This document shows, piece by piece, positions 48,641 to 57,120 of a stretch of 64,000 nucleotides of DNA. Source of the DNA: Microbacterium festucae (GTDB lineage Bacteria > Actinomycetota > Actinomycetes > Actinomycetales > Microbacteriaceae); NCBI RefSeq assembly GCF_025421715.1, contig NZ_JAOEFC010000001.1:310001-374000 (forward strand). The letters run 5' to 3'. Below the pieces are notes generated by a model. It had not been told where the DNA came from, made no database searches, and saw nothing but the letters and a program-made list of their open reading frames with translations. Numbering within the stretch: the first letter of the stretch is position 1; each line of letters opens with the position of its first letter. Position numbers and translations under genes: made by a program.

Positions 48641-50089
48641 GGCCACCCCCTCGAGGCTGCGCACCACGGCGGCGCACACCCGCGCATGCGCGGCCGAGGT
48701 CAGCGGCGACTCCGCGCGCACCCGCCACCGCTCCAGCAGCTCCAGGGCGCGCGCCCGGGTGAGGTCCCGATCGGCGCCCGCCGGCAGCCCGAGCCGGTCC
48801 ACCGCCTCGGTGCCCTCGGCGCCCAGCACACGTTCCGCCTCGGCATCCAGGCCGCCGGGCAGGCCGAGGCCGGTGGCGCGCGATCGCGCCAGCAGATCGA
48901 GCTCGCGCAGTTCGTGCGACTCGGCCGCCAGTCGCTCGATGCCCGCTTCCAGCCGGCCGGCGCCCGCGTGCGGACGATCGCGCAGCAGCCCCTCCAGACC
49001 CCCCAGCACGCTGCGCACCTTCAGCGCCGCCTGACGGCCCCGGAACTGCCGGTGCACGACACCGCGCAGCTCTTCCAGCCCCGACTGCTGCAGCAGCTGC
49101 TCCGAGAGCTGCTGCGCCGAGCGCGCGCCGCCGCGCACCAGGGCGGCGGCCAGCCGGATGCCGGAGATGCCGAGGCGGTCCACGAGCGCGCGGCGCACCG
49201 CGGAGGTGACCCCGGCCACCTCCTCGCCCCGTGTGAACCGGTCGACCGACAGCAGCATCCGCTCGCGGTCCGACCGGTCGAGGGCCGCCAGCGCGCGCAG
49301 GGCCTGGAACTCCCGCTCCCGCAGCGTGCGGGCCGTCTCGGCGAGCAGGCCCGCCACCGGCAGCACGGTGAGCGCCAGGGCGCGCAGCTGCGGGTCGTCG
49401 CGGTAGCGCTCGGCGATCTTGCGCGCCGACAGCATGGCATCCAGGCGTCCCGCCCCCACCTCGTCGGCACGCGAGAGCACCGCCAGCGCGTTGACCGTGT
49501 GGGCGGTGCCGGCGGCGCCGTCGCGGAACGCCTCGAGGAAGGCCACGTCGGAGGTGTGCAGGTGCCGCAGCAGATAGACGATCGCGTCGGCGTCGGATGC
49601 CGTCTCGTCGGCCGGCAGCAGGAAGGCGCGCGTGCGGGCCGAGACCCGCTCCGACACCGACTCGATGCCGGGGGTGTCGATGAGCACGATCGAGCGCAGG
49701 CTCACGCTCGGCCAGCGCACGTCGATGCGTTCGATGTCGTCGACGCTCGTGTCGCCGAGGTCGAACACCAGGCGCCCGTCGGTGCGGCGCAGCGCCAGGC
49801 GCTGGAGGGTGCCGTCGATGCGCCGGGCGGTGACGGCCGGGGTGTCGCCGTAGCGGTACCAGGTGATCGCCCGGGTGCACTCGCCGGCGTCGGTGGGCGC
49901 CACCCGCTCGCCCAGCATCGCGTTGAGCAGCGTCGACTTGCCCGCCTTCACCATGCCCGCGATCCCGAGGCGCAGCGGATCGTCGAGCCGCGCGCGCCAC
50001 TGCGCGATGCGCGTCTGGGCGACCGTGTCGTCGTCGTACGCCGCCGCCGCTTCGTCGAGCAGCAGCCGGGCGTCTTCAGCGATGTTCAC
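48380..50089 (-). CDS. IniC-like dynamin family GTPase
   Basis: 569 residues as read. G1 is GMVKAGKST (45-53) and the probable G2 Thr is in GECTRAITWY near 72. G3 is DTPG (138-141) and G4 the variant SRAD (206-209). Coiled, Leu-rich helical regions follow (RDRPHAGAGRLEAGIERLAA). The paired arrangement with the next gene upstream matches mycobacterial iniA-iniC. The last 86 residues (after about 483) run antisense to the plus-strand membrane protein and are low complexity, so the original stop may have been lost. The ATG overlaps the IniA-like stop by four bases. Confidence 0.85.
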   Translation of the reverse strand: MNIAEDARLLLDEAAAAYDDDTVAQTRIAQWRARLDDPLRLGIAGMVKAGKSTLLNAMLGERVAPTDAGECTRAITWYRYGDTPAVTARRIDGTLQRLALRRTDGRLVFDLGDTSVDDIERIDVRWPSVSLRSIVLIDTPGIESVSERVSARTRAFLLPADETASDADAIVYLLRHLHTSDVAFLEAFRDGAAGTAHTVNALAVLSRADEVGAGRLDAMLSARKIAERYRDDPQLRALALTVLPVAGLLAETARTLREREFQALRALAALDRSDRERMLLSVDRFTRGEEVAGVTSAVRRALVDRLGISGIRLAAALVRGGARSAQQLSEQLLQQSGLEELRGVVHRQFRGRQAALKVRSVLGGLEGLLRDRPHAGAGRLEAGIERLAAESHELRELDLLARSRATGLGLPGGLDAEAERVLGAEGTEAVDRLGLPAGADRDLTRARALELLERWRVRAESPLTSAAHARVCAAVVRSLEGVASEVGGAAAAARPAPHVDAAGGPAQGRGQEAHEQGEHRQSGLQQDDHAQRVGRRAGAGELEPDHADPRQQQQRGQQHPARTATPVHE

Positions 50090-51999
50090 GCGCGTCCTGT
50101 GAAAGAGGGGGCGGCCGCGGCCGTCGCGGCGGGCGTCTGCGGCAGCGGCGGACGCGGCGGCGGCGTGGCCGGCAACGCGGCGCGCGGGGCGGGGGCCGGC
50201 AGCGCGCGGCGCATGCCGGTGAGCTGCTGGGTGCGCGCACGCAGGTGCTCGATGCGCCCCTCCCGGTCTTTGGCGAACGACCCCGCCGCCAGCCGGGCCG
50301 CGTCGGCGGCCGCCGTCAGCGAACGGTGGATCTCGTCGGCACGCGAGCCGAAGTGGTCGCGCGTGGCCCGCTGCACGGCGCGCAGGCGGTCGCGCAGCTG
50401 CTTGCCGACCTGGAAGGCGACCTCGTCGATGTAGCGGCGCACGAGCGCCTTGGCCTCGGACTGCCGCCGCGACAGGCGGGCCTGCTTGTCTTCGCGGTAG
50501 GCGCGCCGACCGACGAACACGCCGGCCAGCAGCGACAGCGGATTGAGCACCGACAGCCCCAGCACGCTCGTGGCCAGCCCCACCATCAGCACGCCGCCGT
50601 AGGAGCCTCGCACCCCGATGTAGATCTTCTCGGCGGCCGACAGCGACGCGGCATCCATCCCGGCGATCTCATCGACCGGGTCGAGCACACCGGTGATGTC
50701 GCTCACATCGATGTCGGGGATGTCATCCTCCCCCTCGAGGAACTGATCGGCGACCTCGCGCGCGAGCCACTGCTGGCGCTCGTTGGTCCACACGAACGTG
50801 TCGGACACCGCCTCGCCCACCCGCTCGTCGAGCCACGCGGCGAACTCGTCCCAGATCGGCCCCGGATCGCCCTCGTCGATGGCCTCCTCGGCCTGCCGCT
50901 GCACGCGGCGCAGCCGATCGCGCAGATCGTGCTCGGTGTCGGCGATGAGGTCGCCGATGCCGTCAGTGAGGGTCGTCTGCCAGCGCGAGGAGCGGCTGCG
51001 GAACTCGTCGGCGCGGCCCTTGGCGATCTCGAGCTTCGCGATGAGCTCGGGGGTCTGCTCGGGGTGCTCCAGGGCGTGCAGCTCGGACTGCACCGCGATC
51101 AGCAGCTGGTCGGCGACCGAGGCGAGATCGGCCGCGGCGGCGCGGCGCTGCAGCGCCTCGGTGCGCCCCACCACCTGCGTGCGCAGGTGGCTCACCAGCG
51201 CCGGAAAGCCCGACTCGTCGTTGAGCTCGCGATCGCGCTCGGCCGCGGCGGTCAGACGCAGATCGCTCGACACCGCGAACACGGGCACATCTCCCACGTC
51301 CGCCAGATGCCGACGGTCGATCTGCTCGATGCGTCGCCACTCCGGGTAGACATCGGTCTTCGAGACGACCGCGGCGACGTTCGTCGAGATGCGCAGCGCC
51401 TGCGTGATCAGCCGCAGCTCAGGCGCCGTGTACTCCTGCGACGCGTCGGAGACCAGCAGCATCGCGTGCGCACCGGCCAGCGCCGACAGCGTCGACAGCT
51501 CGCGGAACGACTCCACATCGCCGACGCCGGGCGAATCCACCAGGCGCAGCCCGCCCTTGAGGATCTCCCGCGGCAGCAGCACCTCCGCTCCCAGCACCTC
51601 GGCACCCTCGTGCCGCGGCCGGGCCGAGGTGACGACCCCGGCCACGTCGTCGATCGGGATGCCGCGGCGGTGCGGCTCGGCATCCGGCTTCTCCCGCACG
51701 ATCAACGCGGCCTCCGGCGTCTGGCCGTACCCGACCACCGTCGCCACCCGCGTGGCCACGTCGTCGTCGACCGGGCACACCGGTGCGCCGACGAGGGCGT
51801 TGATCAGCTTGCTCTTGCCCTGCTTGTACTCGCCGACGACCAGCACACGCACGTACGGGTCGACCAGCCGCGCCCGCGTGTGCACCAGGTGCTCGGCGAG
51901 ATCGTCACGGTCGGCGAGCCGGCACAGCTGCATCAGCTGATCGGCGGCGCGCACCAGTTCGTTCGCGGACGGCGCCGCATCCCCTGTCGGATCGCTCAT
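50086..51999 (-). CDS. IniA-like dynamin family GTPase
   Basis: 637 residues. G1 is GEYKQGKS (56-63), G3 DSPG (155-158) and G4 SKTD (213-216). A helical neck/trunk follows, then a hydrophobic paddle-like segment at about 475-505 (GGVLMVGLATSVLGLSVLNP), then more helices and a Pro/Ala tail. Mycobacterial IniA has this plan and is known to act as a membrane-remodelling dynamin. GTP hydrolysis and membrane fission or fusion at the inner membrane are the probable roles. An 8-bp hairpin lies 16 bases upstream of the ATG. Its partner IniC-like gene follows with a 4-base overlap. Confidence 0.9.
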   Translation of the reverse strand: MSDPTGDAAPSANELVRAADQLMQLCRLADRDDLAEHLVHTRARLVDPYVRVLVVGEYKQGKSKLINALVGAPVCPVDDDVATRVATVVGYGQTPEAALIVREKPDAEPHRRGIPIDDVAGVVTSARPRHEGAEVLGAEVLLPREILKGGLRLVDSPGVGDVESFRELSTLSALAGAHAMLLVSDASQEYTAPELRLITQALRISTNVAAVVSKTDVYPEWRRIEQIDRRHLADVGDVPVFAVSSDLRLTAAAERDRELNDESGFPALVSHLRTQVVGRTEALQRRAAAADLASVADQLLIAVQSELHALEHPEQTPELIAKLEIAKGRADEFRSRSSRWQTTLTDGIGDLIADTEHDLRDRLRRVQRQAEEAIDEGDPGPIWDEFAAWLDERVGEAVSDTFVWTNERQQWLAREVADQFLEGEDDIPDIDVSDITGVLDPVDEIAGMDAASLSAAEKIYIGVRGSYGGVLMVGLATSVLGLSVLNPLSLLAGVFVGRRAYREDKQARLSRRQSEAKALVRRYIDEVAFQVGKQLRDRLRAVQRATRDHFGSRADEIHRSLTAAADAARLAAGSFAKDREGRIEHLRARTQQLTGMRRALPAPAPRAALPATPPPRPPLPQTPAATAAAAPSFTGRA

Positions 52000-52014
52000 C
52001 TATGACTCACTCCG

Positions 52015-52034
52015 CCTGCGCGGCGTCGCGCAGG
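52015..52034 (-). promoter_or_regulatory. hairpin just upstream of the IniA-like gene
   Basis: CCTGCGCG (52015-52022) and CGCGCAGG (52027-52034) form an 8-bp stem with a 4-base loop, 15 bases before the IniA-like start. In the transcript it could hinder ribosome access or end the repeat-protein message. The rest of the 146-base gap shows nothing clear. Confidence 0.45.
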
Positions 52035-52145
52035 TCCCCCACGTGGCACGGTAGTGCGCGCCGGCATCGGACTCAACCCCCGGCACGCTGGCCGGCGCCC
52101 CGGGAGGCGATGCCACCCGAGGCGCCGGTGCTGTGCGCGGAGGGA

Positions 52146-53474
52146 TCAGAAGTCGATGTCCTCCACGTCGATGTTCGATCCACCGTTGTCGGCGATGTCG
52201 TTGCCGACCTGCCACATGTTGCTGGACTCGTCGGTCCACGACTGCTCGTTGCTCACCGTCGGCGAGAACTCCTCGTTGAACGACTCGTTCAGCGAGTCGG
52301 AGATCGAGGTGTTGACGCTCTCGTTCGTGTTGTCGGTGTTGAACGAACCGAGGTTCGTGTTCCACTCCTGGTTGAACGAGTCGGAGATCGTCGACTGCAG
52401 CGAGTTGTCGGTGACGGAGTTGTCGGTCGCCGTGTTGAACGAGTCGACGTTGGTCGTCGTGGTCGTCACGTTGCCGATCCACGCGTCGCCGCCGGTGAGG
52501 TAGTTCACCGAGTTGTCGACCGAGCTGTCGAACGTGATGTCACCGCCGGCCGCGTTGGCGTTCGCCGCCGTGGCCGCGATGGTGGACGCCGACGAGCCGA
52601 CCGCGACGTCGCCGCCGGCGTCGATGTTGTTGTTCAGCGACTGGTCGATGTTGGTCGAGTTGTTGTTGACCGTCACCGAGCCACCCACGGTCCCCAGGCC
52701 CGCGAGCGGCGCGGCCGATCCACCGAACGCCGTCGAGTACTCCCGCACACCCGCGTTGACGGAGTTGTCGTTCGCGGAGTCGTGGATCGAGTTGTCCTCG
52801 TCGTAGTCCAGGTGCTGGTTGTACGACCCGTTGTTGCCGGAGTCGTTCGTCGAGTTGTCGGAGTTGTCGTTGAACGAGTCGGTGATGTCGACGTCGATCG
52901 AGTTGTCGCTGTTATCCGAGTTGTCGCTGTTGTCCGAGTTGTCGCTGTTGTCCGAGTTGTCGCTGTTGTCCGAGTTGTCGCTGTTGTCCGAGTTGTCGCT
53001 GTTGTCCGAGTTGTCGCTGTTGTCCGAGTTGTCGCTGTTGTCGGAGTTGTCGTTGAACGAGTCGTCCGCGTCGTTCTCGACGGAGTTGTCGGTCGAGTTG
53101 TCGGAGTTGTCGTTGTACGAGTCCTCCACGTCGCTGCGCACCGAGTTGTCGCTGTTGTCGTTGAACGAGTCGTCGGCGTCGTTCTCGACCGAGTTGTCCG
53201 AGTTGTCGTTGAACGAGTCGTCGGCGTCGTTCTCGACCGAGTTGTCCGAGTTGTCGTTGTTGGAGTCCTCGACATCGGTGTCGACGGAGCTGTCCGAGTT
53301 GTCGTTGAACGAGTCGTCCGCGTCATTTTCGACCGAGTTGTCGGTGGAGTTGTCGCTGTTGTCGTTGAACGAGTCGTCGGCGTCGTTCTCGACCGAGTTG
53401 TCCGTCAGCGTCGCGTCGACGTCGATACCGACATTGGTCTCGTCCACGTCGCTGAGGAAGTTGCCGTCAGCCAT
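52146..53474 (-). CDS. Asp-Asn-Ser repeat protein of the iniBAC-like locus
   Basis: A 442-residue, very acidic protein built almost wholly of Asp, Asn, Ser, Glu, Val and Thr. Residues about 20-190 contain recurring units such as VENDADDSFNDNSDNS and a run of DNS triplets. Residues about 266-356 match the Asn/Asp module of the IniB-like protein (NNNSTNIDQSLNNNIDAGGD, AAGGDITFDSSVDNSVN, DNSVTDNS). The end is DIADNGGSNIDVEDIDF. No signal peptide or membrane helix is present. Regular Asx/Ser spacing suggests a beta-solenoid or Ca2+-binding rod. AGAGGA precedes the ATG. It is likely the first gene of the minus-strand operon with the two dynamins. Confidence 0.85.
   Translation of the reverse strand: MADGNFLSDVDETNVGIDVDATLTDNSVENDADDSFNDNSDNSTDNSVENDADDSFNDNSDSSVDTDVEDSNNDNSDNSVENDADDSFNDNSDNSVENDADDSFNDNSDNSVRSDVEDSYNDNSDNSTDNSVENDADDSFNDNSDNSDNSDNSDNSDNSDNSDNSDNSDNSDNSDNSDNSDNSDNSDNSDNSIDVDITDSFNDNSDNSTNDSGNNGSYNQHLDYDEDNSIHDSANDNSVNAGVREYSTAFGGSAAPLAGLGTVGGSVTVNNNSTNIDQSLNNNIDAGGDVAVGSSASTIAATAANANAAGGDITFDSSVDNSVNYLTGGDAWIGNVTTTTTNVDSFNTATDNSVTDNSLQSTISDSFNQEWNTNLGSFNTDNTNESVNTSISDSLNESFNEEFSPTVSNEQSWTDESSNMWQVGNDIADNGGSNIDVEDIDF
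52900..53043. repeat. eight tandem 18-bp repeats encoding DNSDNS
   Basis: Each unit reads GAGTTGTCGCTGTTGTCC on the plus strand. Only the first (TTATCC) and last (ends TCG) units differ. Near identity at third codon positions shows recent expansion or homogenisation. Confidence 0.95.
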
Positions 53475-53588
53475 TTCGAAATCCTCTCGTTGGGCGCCCC
53501 ACGCGCCAGGTGACTAGAGTCTGCGCCGCGCCGCAGCCCCCGGCATCCGTGATCATCCCCCCGGTGCACACCCCTCCCCCCGGGTCCA

Positions 53589-53595
53589 TTAGGGG
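53589..53595 (-). promoter_or_regulatory. CCCCTAA motif upstream of the Asp-Asn-Ser repeat gene
   Basis: Read on the minus strand, GCCCCTAATG lies 115 bases before the repeat-protein ATG. It sits in a C/G-run region with GGGGGAT, like the motif sites upstream of the Hsp70-like and IniB-like genes. Confidence 0.35.
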
Positions 53596-53687
53596 CCTCC
53601 CGCCCCGGGGGTGGGGGTTCGCCCCGCGCGCGGGGCGTTCTCGCCGAGCGGGGCGGGAGGGGAGGGTGGGAGACCTAGGCTGGACGG

Positions 53688-54875
53688 ATGGAGATGGCCG
53701 AGTTCGCCGCGCTGCTCACCCCGGAGGGGCTGCGGCTGCTCGATGGACTCGGCACGCTCGACGACACCGCCGACGTCGCCGCCGAGGTCACGCGGCTGCG
53801 ACGGGACGGCCACTCCCCCGACCTCGTCGCCGCCGTCGTCGGGCAGGCACGGCTGCGCGCGAAGGCCCGTGCCAAGTTCGGTCCGTTCGCCGATCGGATG
53901 CTGTTCACCCGCGCCGGCCTCGAACAGGCCACGCGCCTGGAGAGCGCCGCCCGTCACGCCGGGCGCTTCCGCGACGCCGGCCTCAGCCGGGTCGCCGACC
54001 TCGGATGCGGGATCGGCGGCGACGCCCTGGGCCTGGCCGGCATCGGCCTGGACGTGCTCGCCGTCGACGCCGACGAGATCACCGCGGCCATCGCCGCCTA
54101 CAACCTCGCCCCGTTCGGCTCCGCCGCCACGGTGCGCCATGCCCGCGCCGAGGAGGTCGACCTCACCGGCATCGACGGCGTCTGGCTCGATCCCGCTCGA
54201 CGCAGCGCCGGGCACTCCGAGACCCGCCGCCTCGGCGCCGACGCGTGGTCGCCGTCGTTGGACTGGGTGACCGGGCTCGCCTCCCGCGTCCCCGCCGGCA
54301 TCAAGCTCGGGCCCGGCCTCGATCGCGACCGCATTCCCGACGACGTCGAGGCCCAGTGGATCAGCGTCGACGGGTCGACCATCGAACTCGTACTGTGGTC
54401 GGGGGTGCTCGCGCGGCCCGGCGTCACGCGCGCGGCCCTCGTGGTGCGCGGCGGCTCTGCGGCCGAGCTCACGGCATCCGCCGATGCGCTCGATGCCGAG
54501 GTGCGGCCGATCGGCGCGTTCGTGCACGAGCCCGAGGGCGCGGTCATCCGGGCGCGGCTGATCGGCGACGTCGCGCGCACCCTCGATGCCGGGATGGTGT
54601 CGGAGGGAATCGCCTACCTCACTTCGGATGCGGCCCTCACGAGCCCGTTCGTGCAGTCGTTCCGGGTGCGCGAGCAACTGCCGCTGAAGGTGCCGGCGAT
54701 CAACGCCGTGCTCGCGGCGAACGGCATCGGCACCCTCGAGATCAAGAAACGCGGCGTCGACATCGACCCCGCGCAGTTCCGCCGCAAGCTGCGGCTGCGC
54801 GGCGACGCCGCGGCGACCCTCATCCTCACGCGCATCGGGTCTGCCCGGGTCGCGCTGCTGGCCGACCGTATCTGA
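53688..54875 (+). CDS. class I SAM-dependent methyltransferase with THUMP-like C-terminus
   Basis: 395 residues. The SAM-binding motif is VADLGCGIGGDALGLA near 103, followed by DVLAVDADEITAAIAAYNLA and the catalytic-region IDGVWLDPARRS. The C-terminal part (PLKVPAINAVLAANGIGTLE, IKKRGVDIDPAQFRRKL) matches the THUMP-like domain of this actinobacterial family. The target, probably RNA, is not established. TAGGCT lies six bases upstream of the ATG (leaderless); an in-frame ATG at 53694 is possible. Confidence 0.88.
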   Translation: MEMAEFAALLTPEGLRLLDGLGTLDDTADVAAEVTRLRRDGHSPDLVAAVVGQARLRAKARAKFGPFADRMLFTRAGLEQATRLESAARHAGRFRDAGLSRVADLGCGIGGDALGLAGIGLDVLAVDADEITAAIAAYNLAPFGSAATVRHARAEEVDLTGIDGVWLDPARRSAGHSETRRLGADAWSPSLDWVTGLASRVPAGIKLGPGLDRDRIPDDVEAQWISVDGSTIELVLWSGVLARPGVTRAALVVRGGSAAELTASADALDAEVRPIGAFVHEPEGAVIRARLIGDVARTLDAGMVSEGIAYLTSDAALTSPFVQSFRVREQLPLKVPAINAVLAANGIGTLEIKKRGVDIDPAQFRRKLRLRGDAAATLILTRIGSARVALLADRI

Positions 54876-55034
54876 CCATCCGTCGGAGCCGTGGGGCTGG
54901 TGTCACCTCGCGGGGCACGGCCGACCACACCCGCCCCACCGGTCCGACCGATGGTGCGGCACCGCCGGCTCCTGCGCCCGCCGAAGCGCCGCAGCCCCGC
55001 CGAAGCCCCGCCGAAGCCCGCGGATGACCGCGGG

Positions 55035-55565
55035 TCAGCCGAACAAGGGCCCCTGGGTGGACGCCCACCACAGCCACCCGGCGCTGTAGAGCAGCGAGAC
55101 GACGCTCAGGCACAGGGCCCACACCGCCACGGCGCGGTTCTCCCACGGGCGGCGCAGCGAGAACAGGGCGAGGCCGGCGCCGAGCACCCCGATGAGGAAC
55201 CCCCAGCCGACCACGAGCGAGACGACGAGGCCGAGCACGCCGAACAGCAGCGCCCACGGCGCCGTGCGGATGAGTCGCGGCTGGGCCACCGGCGCCGGCG
55301 GCACCTCCTCGAGGTGCACCGACTCGGTGACCGGCACCGGCACGTCGACGGGGGCGGTCATGGCGCGCGAGTAGCCCCCGCGGTGCTCCCCCGGCAGGGC
55401 GGTGACGTCGACGGTGAGCTCGACGTCGTCGCCCGGCACGTCGATGCGGGTGCTCGGCGCCGGCACGGCCGCGGGAGCGGCGGCATCCGCAGCGGGAGCG
55501 GCGGCATCCGCAGCGGCGGCGGGAACCTCGCGCGGCTCGGCGTCGGAGGTGCGCTCGGTGCTCAT
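55035..55565 (-). CDS. DUF4190-like small membrane protein
   Basis: The 176-residue protein has a first half that is Ala/Pro/Glu-rich low-complexity sequence with a repeated [14 protein letters not shown]. The second half has three hydrophobic segments ([58 protein letters not shown]), the DUF4190-like pattern. The ATG overlaps the tsaD stop by four bases, so it is the last gene of the glmS-tsaD chain. Function unknown. Confidence 0.8.
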   Translation of the reverse strand: MSTERTSDAEPREVPAAAADAAAPAADAAAPAAVPAPSTRIDVPGDDVELTVDVTALPGEHRGGYSRAMTAPVDVPVPVTESVHLEEVPPAPVAQPRLIRTAPWALLFGVLGLVVSLVVGWGFLIGVLGAGLALFSLRRPWENRAVAVWALCLSVVSLLYSAGWLWWASTQGPLFG

Positions 55566-56614
55566 GACGCGGCCGCCACCTGGATCTCGGTGACCGGGAG
55601 GGTCGAGTCGGCGCCGAACTCGAGGGTCGAGGCGGGGCGGCCGCTTATGATGAGCTCTGCGGCGAGGGCGGCGATCATCGCTCCATTGTCGGTGCACAGG
55701 CTCAGCGGCGGAATGCGCACCGCGACACCGGCCGCGGCGGCGCGCTCGAGCGCGACCTCGCGCAGTCGCCGGTTGGCGATCACCCCGCCGCCCAGCAGCA
55801 GTCGCGGCACGTCGTGGCGGGCGCACGCGTCGAGCGCCTTCGTCACCAGCACATCGACGACCGCTTCGCGGAAGGATGCCGCGACGTCGGCCACGGGAAC
55901 GTCGGCGCCCGAGGTCTCGACCCACCGGGCCACCGCCGTCTTCAGGCCCGAGAACGAGAAGTCGTACCGGTGCTCGGCCATGTCGGACGCCCGCGACATG
56001 CCGCGGGGGAAGCGGATCGCGGTCGGGTCGCCCGTCGCGGCGGCGCGGTCGATCTCGGGTCCGCCGGGGTAGGGCAGGCCGAGGATGCGCGCGATCTTGT
56101 CGAAGGCCTCGCCGGCGGCGTCGTCCATCGTCTCGCCGAGCAGTTCGACGTTGCTGACGAGATCGCGCACGAGCAGCAGCGAGGTGTGCCCGCCGCTGAC
56201 CAGCAGCGCGATGGTCGGGTACTCGACGTCGTCGCCGGTGAGGATGTCGGCGGCGATGTGTCCGACGAGGTGGTTCACGGCGTAGAGCGGCTTGTCGAGG
56301 CCGACGGCGAGCGCCTTGGCCGCGCCGATGCCGACCATGAGGGCGCCAGCCAGGCCCGGCCCGCTGGTGACGGCGACCGCGTCGATGTCGGCGAGGGTGA
56401 CCCCCGCCTCGGCGAGCGCGGCCTCGATCGACGGCTGCAGCGCCTCGAGGTGGGCGCGCGCGGCGACCTCGGGGACGACCCCGCCGTACCGGGCGTGCTC
56501 GTCCATGGAGCTCGCGATGGTGTTGCTCAGCAGCGTGTGGCCGCGCACAATGCCGATGCCGGTCTCGTCGCAGCTGGTCTCGATGCCCAGCACGAGTGGT
56601 GCGGTGCGGTCCAT
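55562..56614 (-). CDS. tsaD: tRNA N6-adenosine threonylcarbamoyltransferase TsaD
   Basis: A 350-residue Kae1/TsaD ATPase. [16 protein letters not shown] at the start, the metal-binding His pair in HLVGHIAAD and [13 protein letters not shown] are family hallmarks. [25 protein letters not shown] and [12 protein letters not shown] are also present. It completes t6A37 formation on ANN-decoding tRNAs with TsaB and TsaE, both encoded just upstream. The ATG overlaps the rimI TGA by one base (TGATG on the minus strand). Confidence 0.98.
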   Translation of the reverse strand: MDRTAPLVLGIETSCDETGIGIVRGHTLLSNTIASSMDEHARYGGVVPEVAARAHLEALQPSIEAALAEAGVTLADIDAVAVTSGPGLAGALMVGIGAAKALAVGLDKPLYAVNHLVGHIAADILTGDDVEYPTIALLVSGGHTSLLLVRDLVSNVELLGETMDDAAGEAFDKIARILGLPYPGGPEIDRAAATGDPTAIRFPRGMSRASDMAEHRYDFSFSGLKTAVARWVETSGADVPVADVAASFREAVVDVLVTKALDACARHDVPRLLLGGGVIANRRLREVALERAAAAGVAVRIPPLSLCTDNGAMIAALAAELIISGRPASTLEFGADSTLPVTEIQVAAAS

Positions 56615-57120
56615 CAGCAGGCTCCCCTCGCATCCGCGCCGTGCGTCGCCTGGCCGCGGTGGGCGTCAGACCAGGCGGGCACGTCGAGCTGCATCACGAG
56701 GGCGTCGACGCCCTCGGCGGCGTAGTAGTTCGGGCGGATGCCGATCTCGCGGAACCCGACGGAGCGGTAGAGGCTCTGGGCGACGGTGTTGTCGACGCGC
56801 ACGTCGAGGAACACGTCGCGCACCCCGCGCAGCGACGCCTGCTCGAGGAGCGTGGTGAGCAGCTCACGCCCCGCCCCGCGGCCCCGCGCGTCGGCGGACA
56901 GCGCGATCGTCTGGATGTCGCCGTCGTGGGATCCGCTCGGCGCGCGCAGTCCCGCGTACCCGATGACGCGGCCCGCCTGCTCGGCAACGACGTAGTGGTT
57001 GTGCGGCGAGGCGAGCTCGGCGGCCATCATCTGCTCGCTCCACGCATCGCGCACGAACGAGGCGCGCTCGATGGTCATGATGGCATCCAGGTCGGCGGGG
57101 GTCGCTGCGCGCAGGGTCAT
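56614..57120 (-). CDS. rimI: ribosomal protein S18-alanine N-acetyltransferase RimI
   Basis: A 168-residue GNAT acetyltransferase. The acetyl-CoA site is [20 protein letters not shown], and [20 protein letters not shown] and [15 protein letters not shown] are typical of RimI. The ATG overlaps the tsaB stop by four bases (ATGA). It lies between tsaB and tsaD, as in many actinobacteria and firmicutes. About 15 extra residues at the C-terminus are not conserved. Confidence 0.95.
   Translation of the reverse strand: MTLRAATPADLDAIMTIERASFVRDAWSEQMMAAELASPHNHYVVAEQAGRVIGYAGLRAPSGSHDGDIQTIALSADARGRGAGRELLTTLLEQASLRGVRDVFLDVRVDNTVAQSLYRSVGFREIGIRPNYYAAEGVDALVMQLDVPAWSDAHRGQATHGADARGAC

Noticed and set aside
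52900..53043. CRISPR-like or satellite array inside a gene
   Set aside because: Units are 18 bp with no spacers, stay in frame and encode DNSDNS; it is a coding tandem repeat.
52819..53517. Plus-strand frame with Leu-Ser-Glu-Leu repeats (232 residues)
   Set aside because: It is the complement of the Asp-Asn-Ser repeat gene. The minus-strand frame has a ribosome-binding site, a non-repeat C-terminus and a homologous module, while this frame has none.
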